Shown: positions 54,509 to 64,000 of the stretch, piece by piece
Numbering within the stretch: the stretch's first letter is position 1
How the letters are laid out: every line of letters starts with the position of its first letter
Assembly: GCA_907163345.1 (NCBI GenBank)
Contig: CAJQUN010001255.1
Location: 1 to 64,000, forward strand
Length of the DNA stretch: 64,000 nucleotides
DNA from: Haberlea rhodopensis
Lineage: Eukaryota; Streptophyta; Magnoliopsida; Lamiales; Gesneriaceae
Direction of reading: 5' to 3'
Notes under the pieces: model-generated
The model's database searches: none
The model's input: the letters and a program-made list of their open reading frames with translations, nothing else
Told to the model about the DNA's origin: nothing
Program-made: the position numbers and the translations under genes

Positions 54509-56174
54509 TGTTGGGTTTTGGAAAACCGAATAATCTTAGTTTTGATGTTAACAAAACTTGTTTTTGTGTTGCTAACATATTTCATCAAGTGTGCAGTTCA
54601 TAGATGATATTTTACAGCTTGATGATCTGCTAAGAAATGACCTTGAGTTTGGTTGCTGAAATGAGAATTCAGCATCCAGTAGAGCCCGAGCGCTGCTGAC
54701 TAAATTGATCATATATCATAGCTCGCTTATCGGAACGGAACGATTCAGTATGGGTTGGAAAGCTAAGACAAAGATCTACAAGTCATCTTTGGAAGTGAAA
54801 GACTGAACCGGACGTTAAGATGGCCAAAAAGCTTCTGCAAGTCATACCATGTGCTGCTGCATCCAGCAAACATACAGCAGGACCATTGCCTTGTATTTCG
54901 AGTATAACTCTCTCATACGAACTCGAATTCAAGCGATTCTTGATTCCGTGGAAAGCTAAGAGAAAGGGCTACAACTTTCATGAAGATCACTTTGCCCAGA
55001 AATCAACGAATCAAGAGATATAACCAATAGAACAGAACAACAGATGTTGGGCAGCAGGGTACCAGCAGACCTCAGACCAACTGGTACCAGCAGACCTCAT
55101 ACCAGTGGAGTACCAGCTGAAGGGACCAGCTGGAGTACCAGCTGAAGGACCAGTTGGAGCTGGAGAGAACCAGCTGGAGTACCAGCTGAAGGACCAGTTG
55201 GAGTACTAGCTGACCAGACCAACTGGATGACCAGTCCAGCTGACAAGACCAACTGGATGACCAGTCCAGCTGACCAGACCAACTGGATGACCAGTCCAGC
55301 TGACAAGACCAACTGGTGACCAGTCCAGCTGACCAGACCAACTGGCTGACCAGACCAGCAGACTTCCAAAAATAGCCCAGAAGCAGAATATGACCGTTGC
55401 AATGTTTGAAAGCTTACCAAAACTGTCCCAACGGTTATATTCTTGTATCTAACGTATATATCATTACTTGGGGCTATATATACATGATTTGGAAGCTCAA
55501 TAACAGTTGAAAAAAGATCAATCCAAGCCTTCCAAAGCAAACCCACTTGGGATTCAATTGAGGAACTTCAAAGACAAAAGCTGCTAAATAAAGAGCACTC
55601 CTCAAACCTTTGGCACCTCTTACCTTGCTGTATCAGATCTGTTAGGAGATCATTTGTGCCTTTGTATTCACTCTATTCATTGTATTTGTGAGCTAAATAG
55701 AAGAGTGAATACCATTGTAACGGTTGATGATTCATCACAACCGATTGAGAGGTCTTTGTATGTGAGACATTAAAATAGATACATAGTTGAGTTGCTAGGA
55801 GTTCTAGTTGGATGGGGAATGCCCAACTGGATCGGGTTTGTACAAAGAGTTGTATAAATCAAAGTCTTCTAGTGTATCCTTCCATGAGATGGAAGAAGGG
55901 GAGACGTAGAAGCGTTGTGCTTCGAACTTCCAGAAACAAATGCTTGTGTTATTTACCTTACTGCTTTTACATACTTTCTTGCATATCTTTAAAATGCTTT
56001 TCAAATGAGTAATCGGTTTTAGAGCGGGTTATGTCGGGTGTCTTCCGCTCGGTTTTGTAACCGAACTCGATATAATCTCTCGGTGCAATTATTTCAAGAA
56101 CACGAGCTATTGAAGCTCAAGTTGGTTGAACTCGGGTGTGGAATGGCAACCCACCCCCGAAATCGATCCTAACA
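54509..56174 (+). repeat. 3' LTR of the young SIRE-type element
   Basis: It is a base-for-base colinear copy of 51991-53656, including the minisatellite at 55072-55348. Differences seen: two in the TTAAAATAGATAC stretch (about 55772-55778), one in GTCGGGTGTC (about 56036) and one in TTGGTTGAAC (about 56128). Confidence 0.96.
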
Positions 56175-56847
56175 AACAATCACAGTATACAATTCACAAA
56201 GAACTATAAAACTGAAATTCTAAACAAGAGTAAGGGAATAGGGCTCAGGTCGAGCAGGGTTTCCTTTCTACGTCGTCACCGGGGAACCAAGGTATCGAAG
56301 CCAAAATGTGGGAGACACACACACTGGCGAACACTGTCCGAAGCACCAGCAGTAGGCGACGGACGAGGAGAACCAGCAAGGGAATTACACACACTGCCAG
56401 AACACTCCACAGCCACATACACTCACGCACGGCACACACAGTACCACACGGCTGCACCACGATCTAACCACAAAGGTCAAGACTCACGGCAGCCACCACC
56501 ACTCTCACGAAGAAAGCTCACGGCCAACCACCACGACAGAGACGCGAAAGAAGGAAAGGGGGGGAACGAAAAACACAAAGTATTTCAGACTTTGACCTTA
56601 CCATATCAGGGAATAATTACCATGATAAATAGCAGCAAGGAAGATGAAGGGAAGAGAGCAAGTCCCAAGGAGACGCGGTCAAGCCAGCCGAAGAGACACA
56701 GTGAAGAAGCTTCTGGAGATGGTGAAGAGAATGAAGGGGCCGACTGGTAAAGGGGCTCGGTTATGAAGAGAAAGGAAAAAACAACCAAGGCCCAAGAAGG
56801 TAATGGGCCAAACCCAACAGGTAAAATAACATTCACGTTGAGACACA

Positions 56848-57555
56848 TGAATGTAAAAAAAACCTTGTCACTTGGAATTTCTTTGTGGAAGAAGCTCAAA
56901 TAATTTTGTCTATACCTTTGGGACAAGTACAAGAACAGAATAAAATGGTGTGGTATTACACAAAAAATGGCATTCTCAACACATCACCTAGCACGAAATA
57001 TGAGGAGATCAGCTGATCTTGCTACTGGGTCATCTTCTTTACAAGTGGATAAGGTGGAGTGGAAGAATATTTGGCATGCCAAAGTATCCAATAAGATAAG
57101 ACTTTTTCTATGGATAGTTTGTGTGAAATTTGTCATAAAAAGACAGTCGTTATTACATGTTCTGCTGGAATGCCAATTTGCAAGCCTTTGTTGGGTTTGT
57201 ACCGATATCCATCATCACATTATTTACAGTGAGTGCAATGGAGTCCCACAATGGTTACACACACTTTACAATAAGTTACCAAGAGTTGATTTTGAACGTG
57301 CAGTAGTAATTTGTTGGAGTTTTATGCAGCATCAGCAATAAACGATTTAAGTGGTGAATTCACATATGAGGCAAAAGATTGTGTGGAATATGCGAATGAA
57401 TACTTGCTGCAATTCAGGACAACCACGTCCATGCGTTCTATCACCCCTACTGACAGGAGATCCACATCTTGGCAGCTACCTCCAATGGGGTGAATCAAAA
57501 TAAATTGCGATGAGGCAATATTCCATAATGTACATTCTGCGGGCTTGGGGATAAT
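56848..57555 (+). pseudogene. L1-type LINE ORF2 fragment, right part
   Basis: After the target flank, in the same frame as 51739-51960, comes VKKNLVTWNFFVEEAQIILS, then IPLGQVQEQNKMVWYYTKNG (to about 56970). Next is the zinc-binding RVT region: WKNIWHAKVSNKIRLFLWIV (57060 onwards) and LLECQFASLCW. A plant RNase H-like start (KINCDEA, then SAGLGII, 57500-57555) follows after an in-frame stop. Frames shift several times and part of the zinc-binding segment is missing. The sequence is cut at 57556 by the Ale-type copia element. I could not identify its continuation after 62344. Confidence 0.7.
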
Positions 57556-57792
57556 TGTTAAGGACTATGCATTAAGTGGCAATCACAGCAGATAAATTCC
57601 CATTCAGTTATGAAGAATATTTAGTAAACAAACTCTGTTAGATTTCTGTTGTAACAGATTATTCATATGCTGCATTTCTATTGGTTATGTTAATGTATAA
57701 ATAGAATGGTTTAGCTTTGTAAACGGTAAGCGAAATATACAGAAATGTGATCATCATTCATGCACATTTCTTCATCTTTCTGAAACTCTAAC
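57556..57792 (+). repeat. 5' LTR of the Ale-like element
   Basis: About 237 bp from TGTTAAGG to ACTCTAAC. The TATA box TATAAATA is at 57696-57703. Short LTRs are usual in the Ale/Retrofit lineage. Confidence 0.85.
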
Positions 57793-57793
57793 T

Positions 57794-57805
57794 TGGTATC
57801 AGAGC
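57794..57805 (+). promoter_or_regulatory. Primer binding site of the Ale-like element
   Basis: TGGTATCAGAGC is a perfect tRNA-iMet-type site one base after the LTR, six bases upstream of the ATG. Confidence 0.9.
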
Positions 57806-57811
57806 TTTCCA

Positions 57812-60262
57812 ATGGCGGAAGCCGTTTTTCCCAACGATTCTGGTTCACAATCTGGGCCACAATCCACTCCTAATGACAGCACTACTCTTATAATTATAAA
57901 CCCAGCAAACCAAATAAATTCTGTCAAATTAACCGACGATAATTTTCTTCTATGGAACATACAGGTTCTTGCGGGTCTTCGTGGTCTCGGTCTTGACATC
58001 TTCATCCTTGAAGAACCACCAGTTCCACCAAAGACGATTGTCGACAACCAAGGCACCGAAAAGATCAATCCAAATTTCATCTCATGGTGCAGGCAGGATC
58101 AACTGTTATTCTCCTTCCTCCTTGCATCGATGACAGAGGGAGTGCAAGGACAAATGATTGGGTGTCTAACCTCCACTCAAATCTGGATGCGAATCACCAA
58201 ATTATTTGCAACAAGGTCAAAAGCCAGAGCAATGCAATACAAGCTTCAATTACAGACTCTGAAAAAAGGTAATCTCAGCATGAAAGATTATCTGAACAAA
58301 ATGAAAGGTTATGTGGATATCTTGGCTGCATGCGGACACCCCATGACAGAGGACGATCAAATACTCCATGTGCTTGGAGGAGTAGGCTTAGAATATGATT
58401 CTGTGGTGGTTCATGTCACCTCACAAGTTGATACGCTCACACTCTCTCACGTAGGAGCACTTTTAATGGCTCATGAAGGACGAATAGAGTCCTATACAAA
58501 CAATGTTGATAGCTCATCTAATGCTGTCAACACATCCACTTTTATTAAGCAGCAGAGGAAACATGAGCACACCCCTCCAAATCACGTATCATCTCCTAGA
58601 GGTCGTGGTCGAGGAAGAAATTTTCAAGGGGGCCGTAGAAGTTGGAATAACAACTCTGGACGAGCATCTTGTCAGATATGTGGTTTAGCTAATCACAATG
58701 CAGAAAAATGTTATCACAGGTTTGATAAGGACTTTGTTCCCTATCAAAGGAGATTCAACAATCCACCACCCTCCAATAATACTCAAGGTCCTTTTTCAAC
58801 AGCAGCTCTTGCCATGACAAATCCAGAACCTTGTGCGGAAGATTGGTGGTACCCTGACTCAGGAGCTTCTCATCATGTCACAAGTGATCTTGCAAACCTC
58901 GCTCTTGGATCTGAATATAATGGTAGTGGTAAGGTTCACATGGGGAACGGAGCAGGTCTGTCCATCTCTCATATAGGGCATTCGAATTTTCATTTACCTA
59001 ACTCATGTCGTTCGCTTATTTTGAAAAATCTGTTACGTGTTCCACTTATCTCAAAGAATCTCCTTAGTGTTAGCAAATTTGCTAAGGACAATTGTGTTTT
59101 CTTTGAGTTTCATCCTCACTTTTGTCTTGTGAAGGATCAAGCCACCCAAGTTGTGCTTCTCAAAGGGACTTTACATGAAGGATTGTACAAATTTCACGTC
59201 GGCACACCCACTACAACCTCAACTAAATCTGCAGCATGTCTACACACAAGCTCATCCTCACCCAAACCTTCCAGCCCACTCAGTGAACAATGTCCTTCTC
59301 GAAATTTACATACTGTTTCCTCTCAAATTTTAAACAAGTGGCATCTTAGGTTAGGCCATCCCGCATTATCTATTGTCAAGAAAATCTTACTTGGTTGTAA
59401 TATTTCAATTCCCAGAAATGAAAGTTTTAATGTTTGTTCCGCATGTGAATTGGGTAAAAGCCACAGTATACCCTTTCCCACATCTCAAGCTGTGTTTAAG
59501 TTTCCTTTTGAAATGGTTTATTCGGATGTCTGGGGTCCTGCTCACACAACATCTCGCGATGATTTTCGTTATTATGTAAGCTTTATTGATGCTTTTAGCC
59601 GCTACACTTGGGTATTCTTTCTTAAACTCAAGTCAAAAGTCACGCATGCCTTCATTTTATTCAACACATTTGTTGCAAATCAATTTAACACAACCATTAA
59701 AACTATTCAAACAGATTGGGGAGGAGAATTTCGTACGTTAACCCCTTTTATTCAAAAACTTGGCATTAATCATCGATATTCATGCCCTTACACATCCCAA
59801 CAAAATGGAGTTGTCGAGCGCAAGCATCGACATATTGTCGAAACTGGCATCACTCTGCTGGCCCAAGCTTCAATACCTCTTCATTTCTGGTCTGATGCTT
59901 TTGCATCAGCTGTGTACCTCATCAATCGACTCCCCACTTCAGCCCTCTCTGGAGATGTGCCTCTTCTGAAATTATACAAAAAGGTCCCTGATTATGCATC
60001 CCTGAAAGTGTTTGGATGCTTATGTTTTCCATGCCTAAGACCATACAATCATCATAAACTTGAGTTTCGTTCCAGCCCATGTACTTTCATTGGCTACAGT
60101 GATAAATACAAGGGGTATAAATGCATCAATAGTGCAGGTCGAGTTTACATTTCTCGAAATGTAAAATTCAATGAATGTGTGTTTCCCTTTAACCAAAATA
60201 TTGCTAGTTCCTCTCCTCCTTCCCAGTCTGACACCATTTCCACAATTATATCTTCCATCTGA
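57812..60262 (+). CDS. Gag-protease-integrase part of the Ale-like polyprotein
   Basis: This 816-codon open frame starts at the first ATG after the primer site. The Gag domain (LTDDNFLLWNIQVLAGLRG, residues about 37-55) is followed by a zinc knuckle CQICGLANHNAEKC (C287, C290, H295, C300). The protease active site DSGASHH begins at residue 349. The pre-integrase HH-CC region (HLRLGHP near 510, CSACELGKSH near 541) and integrase core follow: D572 in YSDVWGP, D635 in TDWGGEF and E669 in NGVVERKHRH. The D-E spacing is that of RE1-like elements. The frame is lost near 60240-60262, before the RT, so a complete polyprotein is not made. The intact first three-quarters suggests fairly recent inactivation. 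Confidence 0.92.
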   Translation: MAEAVFPNDSGSQSGPQSTPNDSTTLIIINPANQINSVKLTDDNFLLWNIQVLAGLRGLGLDIFILEEPPVPPKTIVDNQGTEKINPNFISWCRQDQLLFSFLLASMTEGVQGQMIGCLTSTQIWMRITKLFATRSKARAMQYKLQLQTLKKGNLSMKDYLNKMKGYVDILAACGHPMTEDDQILHVLGGVGLEYDSVVVHVTSQVDTLTLSHVGALLMAHEGRIESYTNNVDSSSNAVNTSTFIKQQRKHEHTPPNHVSSPRGRGRGRNFQGGRRSWNNNSGRASCQICGLANHNAEKCYHRFDKDFVPYQRRFNNPPPSNNTQGPFSTAALAMTNPEPCAEDWWYPDSGASHHVTSDLANLALGSEYNGSGKVHMGNGAGLSISHIGHSNFHLPNSCRSLILKNLLRVPLISKNLLSVSKFAKDNCVFFEFHPHFCLVKDQATQVVLLKGTLHEGLYKFHVGTPTTTSTKSAACLHTSSSSPKPSSPLSEQCPSRNLHTVSSQILNKWHLRLGHPALSIVKKILLGCNISIPRNESFNVCSACELGKSHSIPFPTSQAVFKFPFEMVYSDVWGPAHTTSRDDFRYYVSFIDAFSRYTWVFFLKLKSKVTHAFILFNTFVANQFNTTIKTIQTDWGGEFRTLTPFIQKLGINHRYSCPYTSQQNGVVERKHRHIVETGITLLAQASIPLHFWSDAFASAVYLINRLPTSALSGDVPLLKLYKKVPDYASLKVFGCLCFPCLRPYNHHKLEFRSSPCTFIGYSDKYKGYKCINSAGRVYISRNVKFNECVFPFNQNIASSSPPSQSDTISTIISSI

Positions 60263-61990
60263 TCCTCCCCATTCCACTCCAACACACCAATCTTACCCTG
60301 TTCTTAACCCCTCCAATACATCAACCTCTCTTAATCCATCTAACTCTCCTACATCTTCACCTTCAATTCAAGTTCCTGCATCTCCTCTATCTAATCAAAA
60401 CTTGCTCATCCCCTCCTCAGTCCCATCCTTGGAATCTTCTGATGCTCCTAATGTCGATGATGGATCTGTTTCTTCTCCATTGAATACACACCACATGGTC
60501 ACTCGATCCAAAGCAGGAGTCTTTAGACCTCGAGTGCTTACTGTTAATTTATCATCAGCTCAAGAACCATTAACCTTAGGGAAGCTCGGCAACATAAGGA
60601 ATGGATCACTGCTATGCAATCAGAATATGATGCTCTCATTCACAATCAAACTTGGTCTCTTGTTGTTGCCCCGTCTAACACTCCCATTATTGGTTGCAAA
60701 TGGGTTTTTAAAATCAAATCAAACCCAGATGGATCTATTGCTCGCCACAAAGCCCGATTGGTAGCTAAAGGACTATTCTCAAACTCCGGGATTAGACTAC
60801 ACTGAAACATTTAGCCCGGTCGTTAAACCTACTACTATTCGAACCGTTCTAACAATTGCTGTTTCCAAAGGATGGACTCTACGACAACTTGATGTTAATA
60901 ATGCCTTCTTAAATGGATCCTTAACAGAATTGGTCTTTATGCAGCAGCCTCCAGGATTTGAAGTTCACAATGATGACACTCCTCTCGTGTGCAAACTGCA
61001 TAAAGCCATCTATGGTCTCAAACAAGCACCATGTGCTTGGTTTGAGAAACTACGTAGTGCTCTACAAGCTATGTACTTCACGTCATCACGGGCATATGCT
61101 TCTTTATTTGTGAAATTTGATAAAACTTCTATTATTTATGTTCTTGTTTATGTCGATGACATTGTCATAACAGGAAATGATCAAACTTTGGTCAATCATA
61201 TTATATGTCAACTAAACAAGCAGTTCTCCTTAAAGGATCTCGGTGAGCTATCCTATTTCTTGGGGATTGAAGTTCAGAAATCATCACAGGGATCTTTGTT
61301 CCTCTCACAATCCAAATATGTCCGAGACTTACTCTTGAAAACAAAAATGAATCATGCCAGTTCATTTCCTACACCGATGGCCACAAGCATCAAGTTATCT
61401 TCCAAAGATGGTGATTCTTTTGAAGACGTGACACTCTACCGTAGCACGGTCGGAGCCCTTCAATACTTAACTATTACCCGACCAGAAATTGCCTTCAGTG
61501 TCAACAAAGTCTGTCAATATATGCAAACTCCACTCCATACTCATTGGAAGGCAGTGAAACGGATTCTTAGATATCTAAATGGCACTACTAACTTTGGAAT
61601 CACCATACGTTCTTCAGATGAACTATCTTTACAAGGATATTGTGATGCTGATTGGGGAAGTGATCCCGATGATCGTAGATCGACTTCAGGGTTCTATTGG
61701 TTCCTTGGCCATTCACCTATCTCCTGGAGTTCCAAAAAGCAATCCGTTGTCTCTAGATCCAGTACTGAAGCAGAATATAGAAGCCTCGCAAATGCTACCT
61801 CCGAACTCTTGTGGATTCAATCACTACTAACAGAACTTCATATTCGCCCTTGTCGCACTCCTACCTTATGGTGTGATAATATCAGTACGATTGCTCTTAG
61901 TGCCAATCCGGTCTTTCACTCAAGAGCTAAGCATCTGGAATTGGACTTACATTTTGTTCGAGAAAAAGGTTCTGTCTCAGTTATTTAAAA
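60245..61990 (+). pseudogene. Frameshifted RT-RNase H part of the Ale-like polyprotein
   Basis: The frame changes near 60245, near 60590, near 60775 and again near 61985. A Ser/Pro-rich linker (60263-60520) leads to HHMVTRSKAG (60490). The RT starts with MQSEYDALIHNQTWSLV (60614) and CKWVFKIKSNPDGSIARHKA. It continues after a one-base shift with LDVNNAFLNG, QQPPGFEVHN (60945), AIYGLKQAPCAWFEKLR, the intact catalytic YVDD (61149-61160) and LSYFLGIEVQ. RNase H follows with YCDADWGSDPDDRRSTSGF (about 61637) and SSTEAEYRSLANA. The C-terminal ADILTKPLS is in another frame at about 62020. Domain order is complete. Only indels, not loss of catalytic residues, disable it. Confidence 0.88.
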
Positions 61991-62105
61991 GTTCAACATG
62001 TTCCCTCCTATGATCAAACAGCCGATATTCTTACAAAGCCATTATCCGCTGCTTCATTCACTCTACTTCGCAACAAGCTAAGTGTGGTTTCTCACCCCTC
62101 TAAGC

Positions 62106-62116
62106 TTGAGGGGGAA
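62106..62116 (+). promoter_or_regulatory. Polypurine tract of the Ale-like element
   Basis: TTGAGGGGGAA directly precedes the 3' LTR. Confidence 0.8.
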
Positions 62117-62344
62117 TGTTAAGGACTATGCATTAAGTGGCAATCACAGCAGATAAATTCCCATTCAGTTATGAAGAATATTTAGTAACAAACTCTGTTA
62201 TAGATTTCTGTTGTAACAGATTATTTATCTGCTGTATTTCTATTGGTTATGTTAATGTATAAATAGAATGGTTTAGCTTTGTAAACATTAAATGAAATGT
62301 GATCATCGTTGATGGACATTTCTTCATCTTTCTGAAACTCTAAC
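62117..62344 (+). repeat. 3' LTR of the Ale-like element
   Basis: About 228 bp, matching the 5' LTR except for a deletion after TTTGTAAAC (ATACAGAAATG region), a TA insertion in CTCTGTTATAGATTT and single changes. Confidence 0.85.
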
Positions 62345-62478
62345 TTTGATAGTGGATTGCTCAAAAAATTAAGGTTGTCATCGCATTATTTGAGTTTCTT
62401 GGAGTGGGCCACACCAACTTGGGATTATATACTTAATTAGATGCATGATTCAGTATATCTATCATTTATCAATAATTA

Positions 62479-62733
62479 TTGTTACCTGGCACTTGTTATA
62501 ACATAATTGCTAGGACAAATTCCTCTTGGAGACCAATTTATGCTCGACAACTTGATGCTATGGCAGTAGCATTCATGGCATTCAGTCTTGACTTCTTGCC
62601 CGAGAAATGGGCTAAGTCGGAGAAGGAACATAACTGTTTCGACTTGTATGCAAAGAGAAAATTCGAAAGATGGCGACTTTTGCAGAAGGAGAGGGATTAC
62701 GGTGATGGGTTTTGGATTAATTCCGTTTCTTAG
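62479..62733 (+). CDS. Unidentified 84-codon ORF, possible host exon
   Basis: I do not recognise this protein. From about codon 14 it has a gene-like composition: NSSWRPIYARQLDAMAVAFM, then FSLDFLPEKWAKSEKEHNC and YAKRKFERWRLLQKERDYGD, ending in a TAG. It mixes charged helix-like and Trp-rich stretches, unlike the chance frames nearby. The start ATG may be false. A splice-acceptor-like ATAATTGCTAG at 62503-62513 precedes the convincing part, so it could be a last exon or a fragment of a TE protein. No neighbouring exon is identified, and a frame on the opposite strand of equal length exists. It could be chance. Confidence 0.3.
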   Translation: MLPGTCYNIIARTNSSWRPIYARQLDAMAVAFMAFSLDFLPEKWAKSEKEHNCFDLYAKRKFERWRLLQKERDYGDGFWINSVS

Positions 62734-63934
62734 CATGATGGCCGAGGCTCTAGATGGGCTTGCTTGATAAGGATATGCATAAAATGCAGCATAATACGGA
62801 ATTGGATTATCTATGATGGTGGTCGTGCTTCAGCGATGACTCTTGACAATCAGTGATTAAATGCGAACTCAAGTCTGGGTGATTTAGATGTCCCGAACCC
62901 AGCAACCATGGTTTTGCTCACTCTTTGGTTTCTATTGAAGAAAGAATTTCGAGTTATTGCTAAAGACAAGCATTTGAAATTAACTAATCATGAAGAGCTC
63001 AGAAGAATCATTACTGTACAGATTACATTTGAGAACATATAAGTCTTCTAGTTACTTCTCTTTTGACATGAAATAGTTTCAATTGCTAGGGTGATTATGA
63101 TTTCTTTATTTCTTGAACCAAGGAATGTGTTGATTATTTCAGTACTCATCGATTTTGGTTCGAGAAAGTGAAGATCCACCAATTAAAAATTACCTCTTAT
63201 TAAAAATGAATTGGACAGCAATTGGATCGAGTGAATTGGCTTTCTGGAACTTAACATGCCTTAAATGTGCTATCTTCTAAAATGTCAAGCGATATATCCT
63301 CTTGGCATATGACATCTAGAGAATGAAGGCCATGATATAAAAAAAATCATTTGATTGTGAATTGATTCGTATCATGTCAAGTTGCTTCCTATTTATGTGA
63401 ACGTGTTCCATTATCTGAGAACTGCCTTTATGATATGATTGTTCCGTGGAATTATGTGGATTGATCTTACAATCTTGAAGATTTATATGGTGCTATGAAA
63501 AAAATTAATTATGTGCGGGATTTTAGATCATTTTATCGAAAGCTGGATATTTGGCGATCATGTTACGTCATTTCAGTATTAGATGGTCTATGTCTCATAT
63601 TTTGTTTGTTATTGCAGTACTCTATACCAGCTCGGGATGTGTTATAATGGACGACGTGCACCTTGCCTATACATGACCCAAGTTTTCTGGGCACACATTT
63701 TCGAAATATTGGGTCAGCTTCAATCCCGGATTAGCACATTGGGAATTGCATTCCTAGTTCGGACTCGGGTCCTCGGCCCCCAGCCCATTGCAACCGAGCT
63801 CATGACATACCCAGATAGCAGTTGACTCAAACTCGACGCTCATGCATGCCCGATTTATGGTTATTTCTTTCCTATTGTTACTTTAAACTCTTGTATATGT
63901 CATTATACTATTATTTCCGGTCAACCTGAGTTAT
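62734..63934. other. Unassigned sequence
   Basis: No gene is recognised. A fragment at about 62910-63040 reads LTLWFLLKKEFRVIAKDKHL and then KLTNHEELRRIITVQITFEN without a stop. It might be a second exon-like remnant, but no family is evident. The stretch 63620-63830 has an open frame of 80 codons with no known domain. Confidence 0.3.
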
Positions 63935-64000
63935 AGTTCGGGAATGCAATCTCGCAGTAAGGCCCATTGTATTGAGCTCGGGCATGAAATCTCGCAGTAA
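63935..64000 (+). repeat. 40-bp tandem repeat at the window edge
   Basis: AGTTCGGGAATGCAATCTCG then CAGTAA (63935-63960) recurs as AGCTCGGGCATGAAATCTCG then CAGTAA (63975-64000), a period of 40 bp with 23 of 26 bases matching. It probably continues beyond the window. Confidence 0.6.

Larger units (their letters stand above)
51991..56174 (+). mobile_element. Young internally deleted SIRE-type element
   Basis: This complete 4184-bp element has two 1666-bp LTRs with no indels between them (constant offset 2518) and a perfect 5-bp duplication AACAA (51986-51990 and 56175-56179). I found four substitutions by eye between the LTRs. The 852-bp interior has a tRNA-iMet primer site and three polypurine tracts but no coding sequence. 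The TGTTGGG...CCTAACA ends and tandem AAAAAGGGGGAGA tracts place it with SIRE-type copia elements, whose proteins it must borrow. By its LTR similarity it is the youngest insertion in the window. Confidence 0.95.
51961..56847 (-). mobile_element. Solo LTR inserted in the LINE, itself split by a younger element
   Basis: Removing the nested element and one AACAA copy leaves about 698 bp, bounded by TG and CA, with flanks TCAAT (51956-51960) and TGAAT (56848-56852) matching at 4 of 5. The LINE frame is restored exactly when this block is removed. On the minus strand it begins TGTGTCTCAACG and has GCTATTTATCATGG as a possible TATA region. It is more GC-rich than its surroundings. The long plus-strand open frame at 56136-56750 lies inside it and across an LTR end, so it is not a gene. 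Confidence 0.55.
57556..62344 (+). mobile_element. Ale/RE1-like copia element, full length but frameshifted
   Basis: The element is about 4.8 kb with short LTRs (57556-57792, 62117-62344), a tRNA-iMet primer site and a polypurine tract. Gag, protease, integrase, RT and RNase H are in copia order. The LTRs begin TGTTAAGGACTATGC and differ by an internal deletion of about 11 bp and several small changes. It inserted into the RNase H-like part of a LINE. Flanks ATAAT and ATAGT may be an imperfect target duplication, but the LTR 3' end is uncertain by a few bases. Confidence 0.88.

Noticed and set aside
51991..56174. Possible assembly duplication because two 1666-bp blocks are nearly identical
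   Set aside because: A primer site, polypurine tract, TG/CA ends and a perfect 5-bp target duplication fit a true LTR element. Four substitutions also distinguish the blocks.
56136..56750. 204-codon plus-strand ORF, the longest in its neighbourhood
   Set aside because: It starts inside the 3' LTR of the young element and crosses its target duplication into a solo LTR. The composition is low-complexity His/Arg/Thr with no domain.

Overview
This is a 64 kb piece of a large, repeat-rich plant nuclear genome. It is almost wholly built of transposable elements, most of them inserted into one another. AT-rich spacers, plant Ty1/copia and Ty3/gypsy lineages, tRNA-iMet and Athila/Tat-type primer sites, MITEs, an L1-type LINE and an endogenous pararetrovirus point to a eudicot. 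An asterid such as Lamiales is my guess from the style of the SIRE-type elements, with low confidence. I see no intact cellular gene, rRNA, tRNA or CRISPR array. Only one unidentified short ORF near the right end (62479-62733) looks like possible host coding sequence.

Layout. 1-4371: 3' end of a SIRE/Maximus-type copia element (env-like ORF remnant, 3' noncoding region, LTR). 5534-11300: an old eroded copia element (LTR end, primer site, long leader with a tandem repeat, gag to RNase H remnants). 13748-14157 and 15888-16156: two hAT-like MITEs, the second with a perfect 8-bp target duplication. 17270-19237: a deleted minus-strand copia element. 21318-24402 plus 30217-30507: an endogenous caulimovirid in coat protein, movement protein, protease order. 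It is split by non-autonomous gypsy-like element A (24403-30216, duplication CTCCC). 30508-36080: a minus-strand Tekay/Del-type chromovirus whose long LTR abuts the caulimovirid and itself holds a solo copia LTR (32362-33867, duplication GTAAT). 36090-50094: an env-like fragment, then a dead SIRE-type copia element split by non-autonomous element B (39471-47376, duplication GTGCT). 50148-50500: a foldback MITE. 51739-57555: an L1-type LINE remnant holding a solo LTR (51961-56847), which holds a very young internally deleted SIRE-type element (51991-56174, duplication AACAA). 57556-62344: an Ale/RE1-like copia element with several frameshifts. 62345-64000: unassigned sequence ending in a 40-bp tandem repeat.

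How it fits together. Target duplications and reading frames that resume across insertions give a relative order of events: LINE, then solo LTR, then young element; caulimovirid, then element A and, separately, the Tekay element, then the solo LTR; SIRE element, then element B. Elements A and B have no pol genes and must use proteins supplied elsewhere. They share primer-site type, LTR 3' tail, a hairpin around the last stop codon, a G-rich tract and a noncoding 3' region. The least explained signal is a family-specific array of short inverted-repeat motifs in the LTRs of A (GGCGT-N4-ACGCC), B and the Tekay element (CGATCGATCG). In element A the array differs between the two LTRs of one copy.
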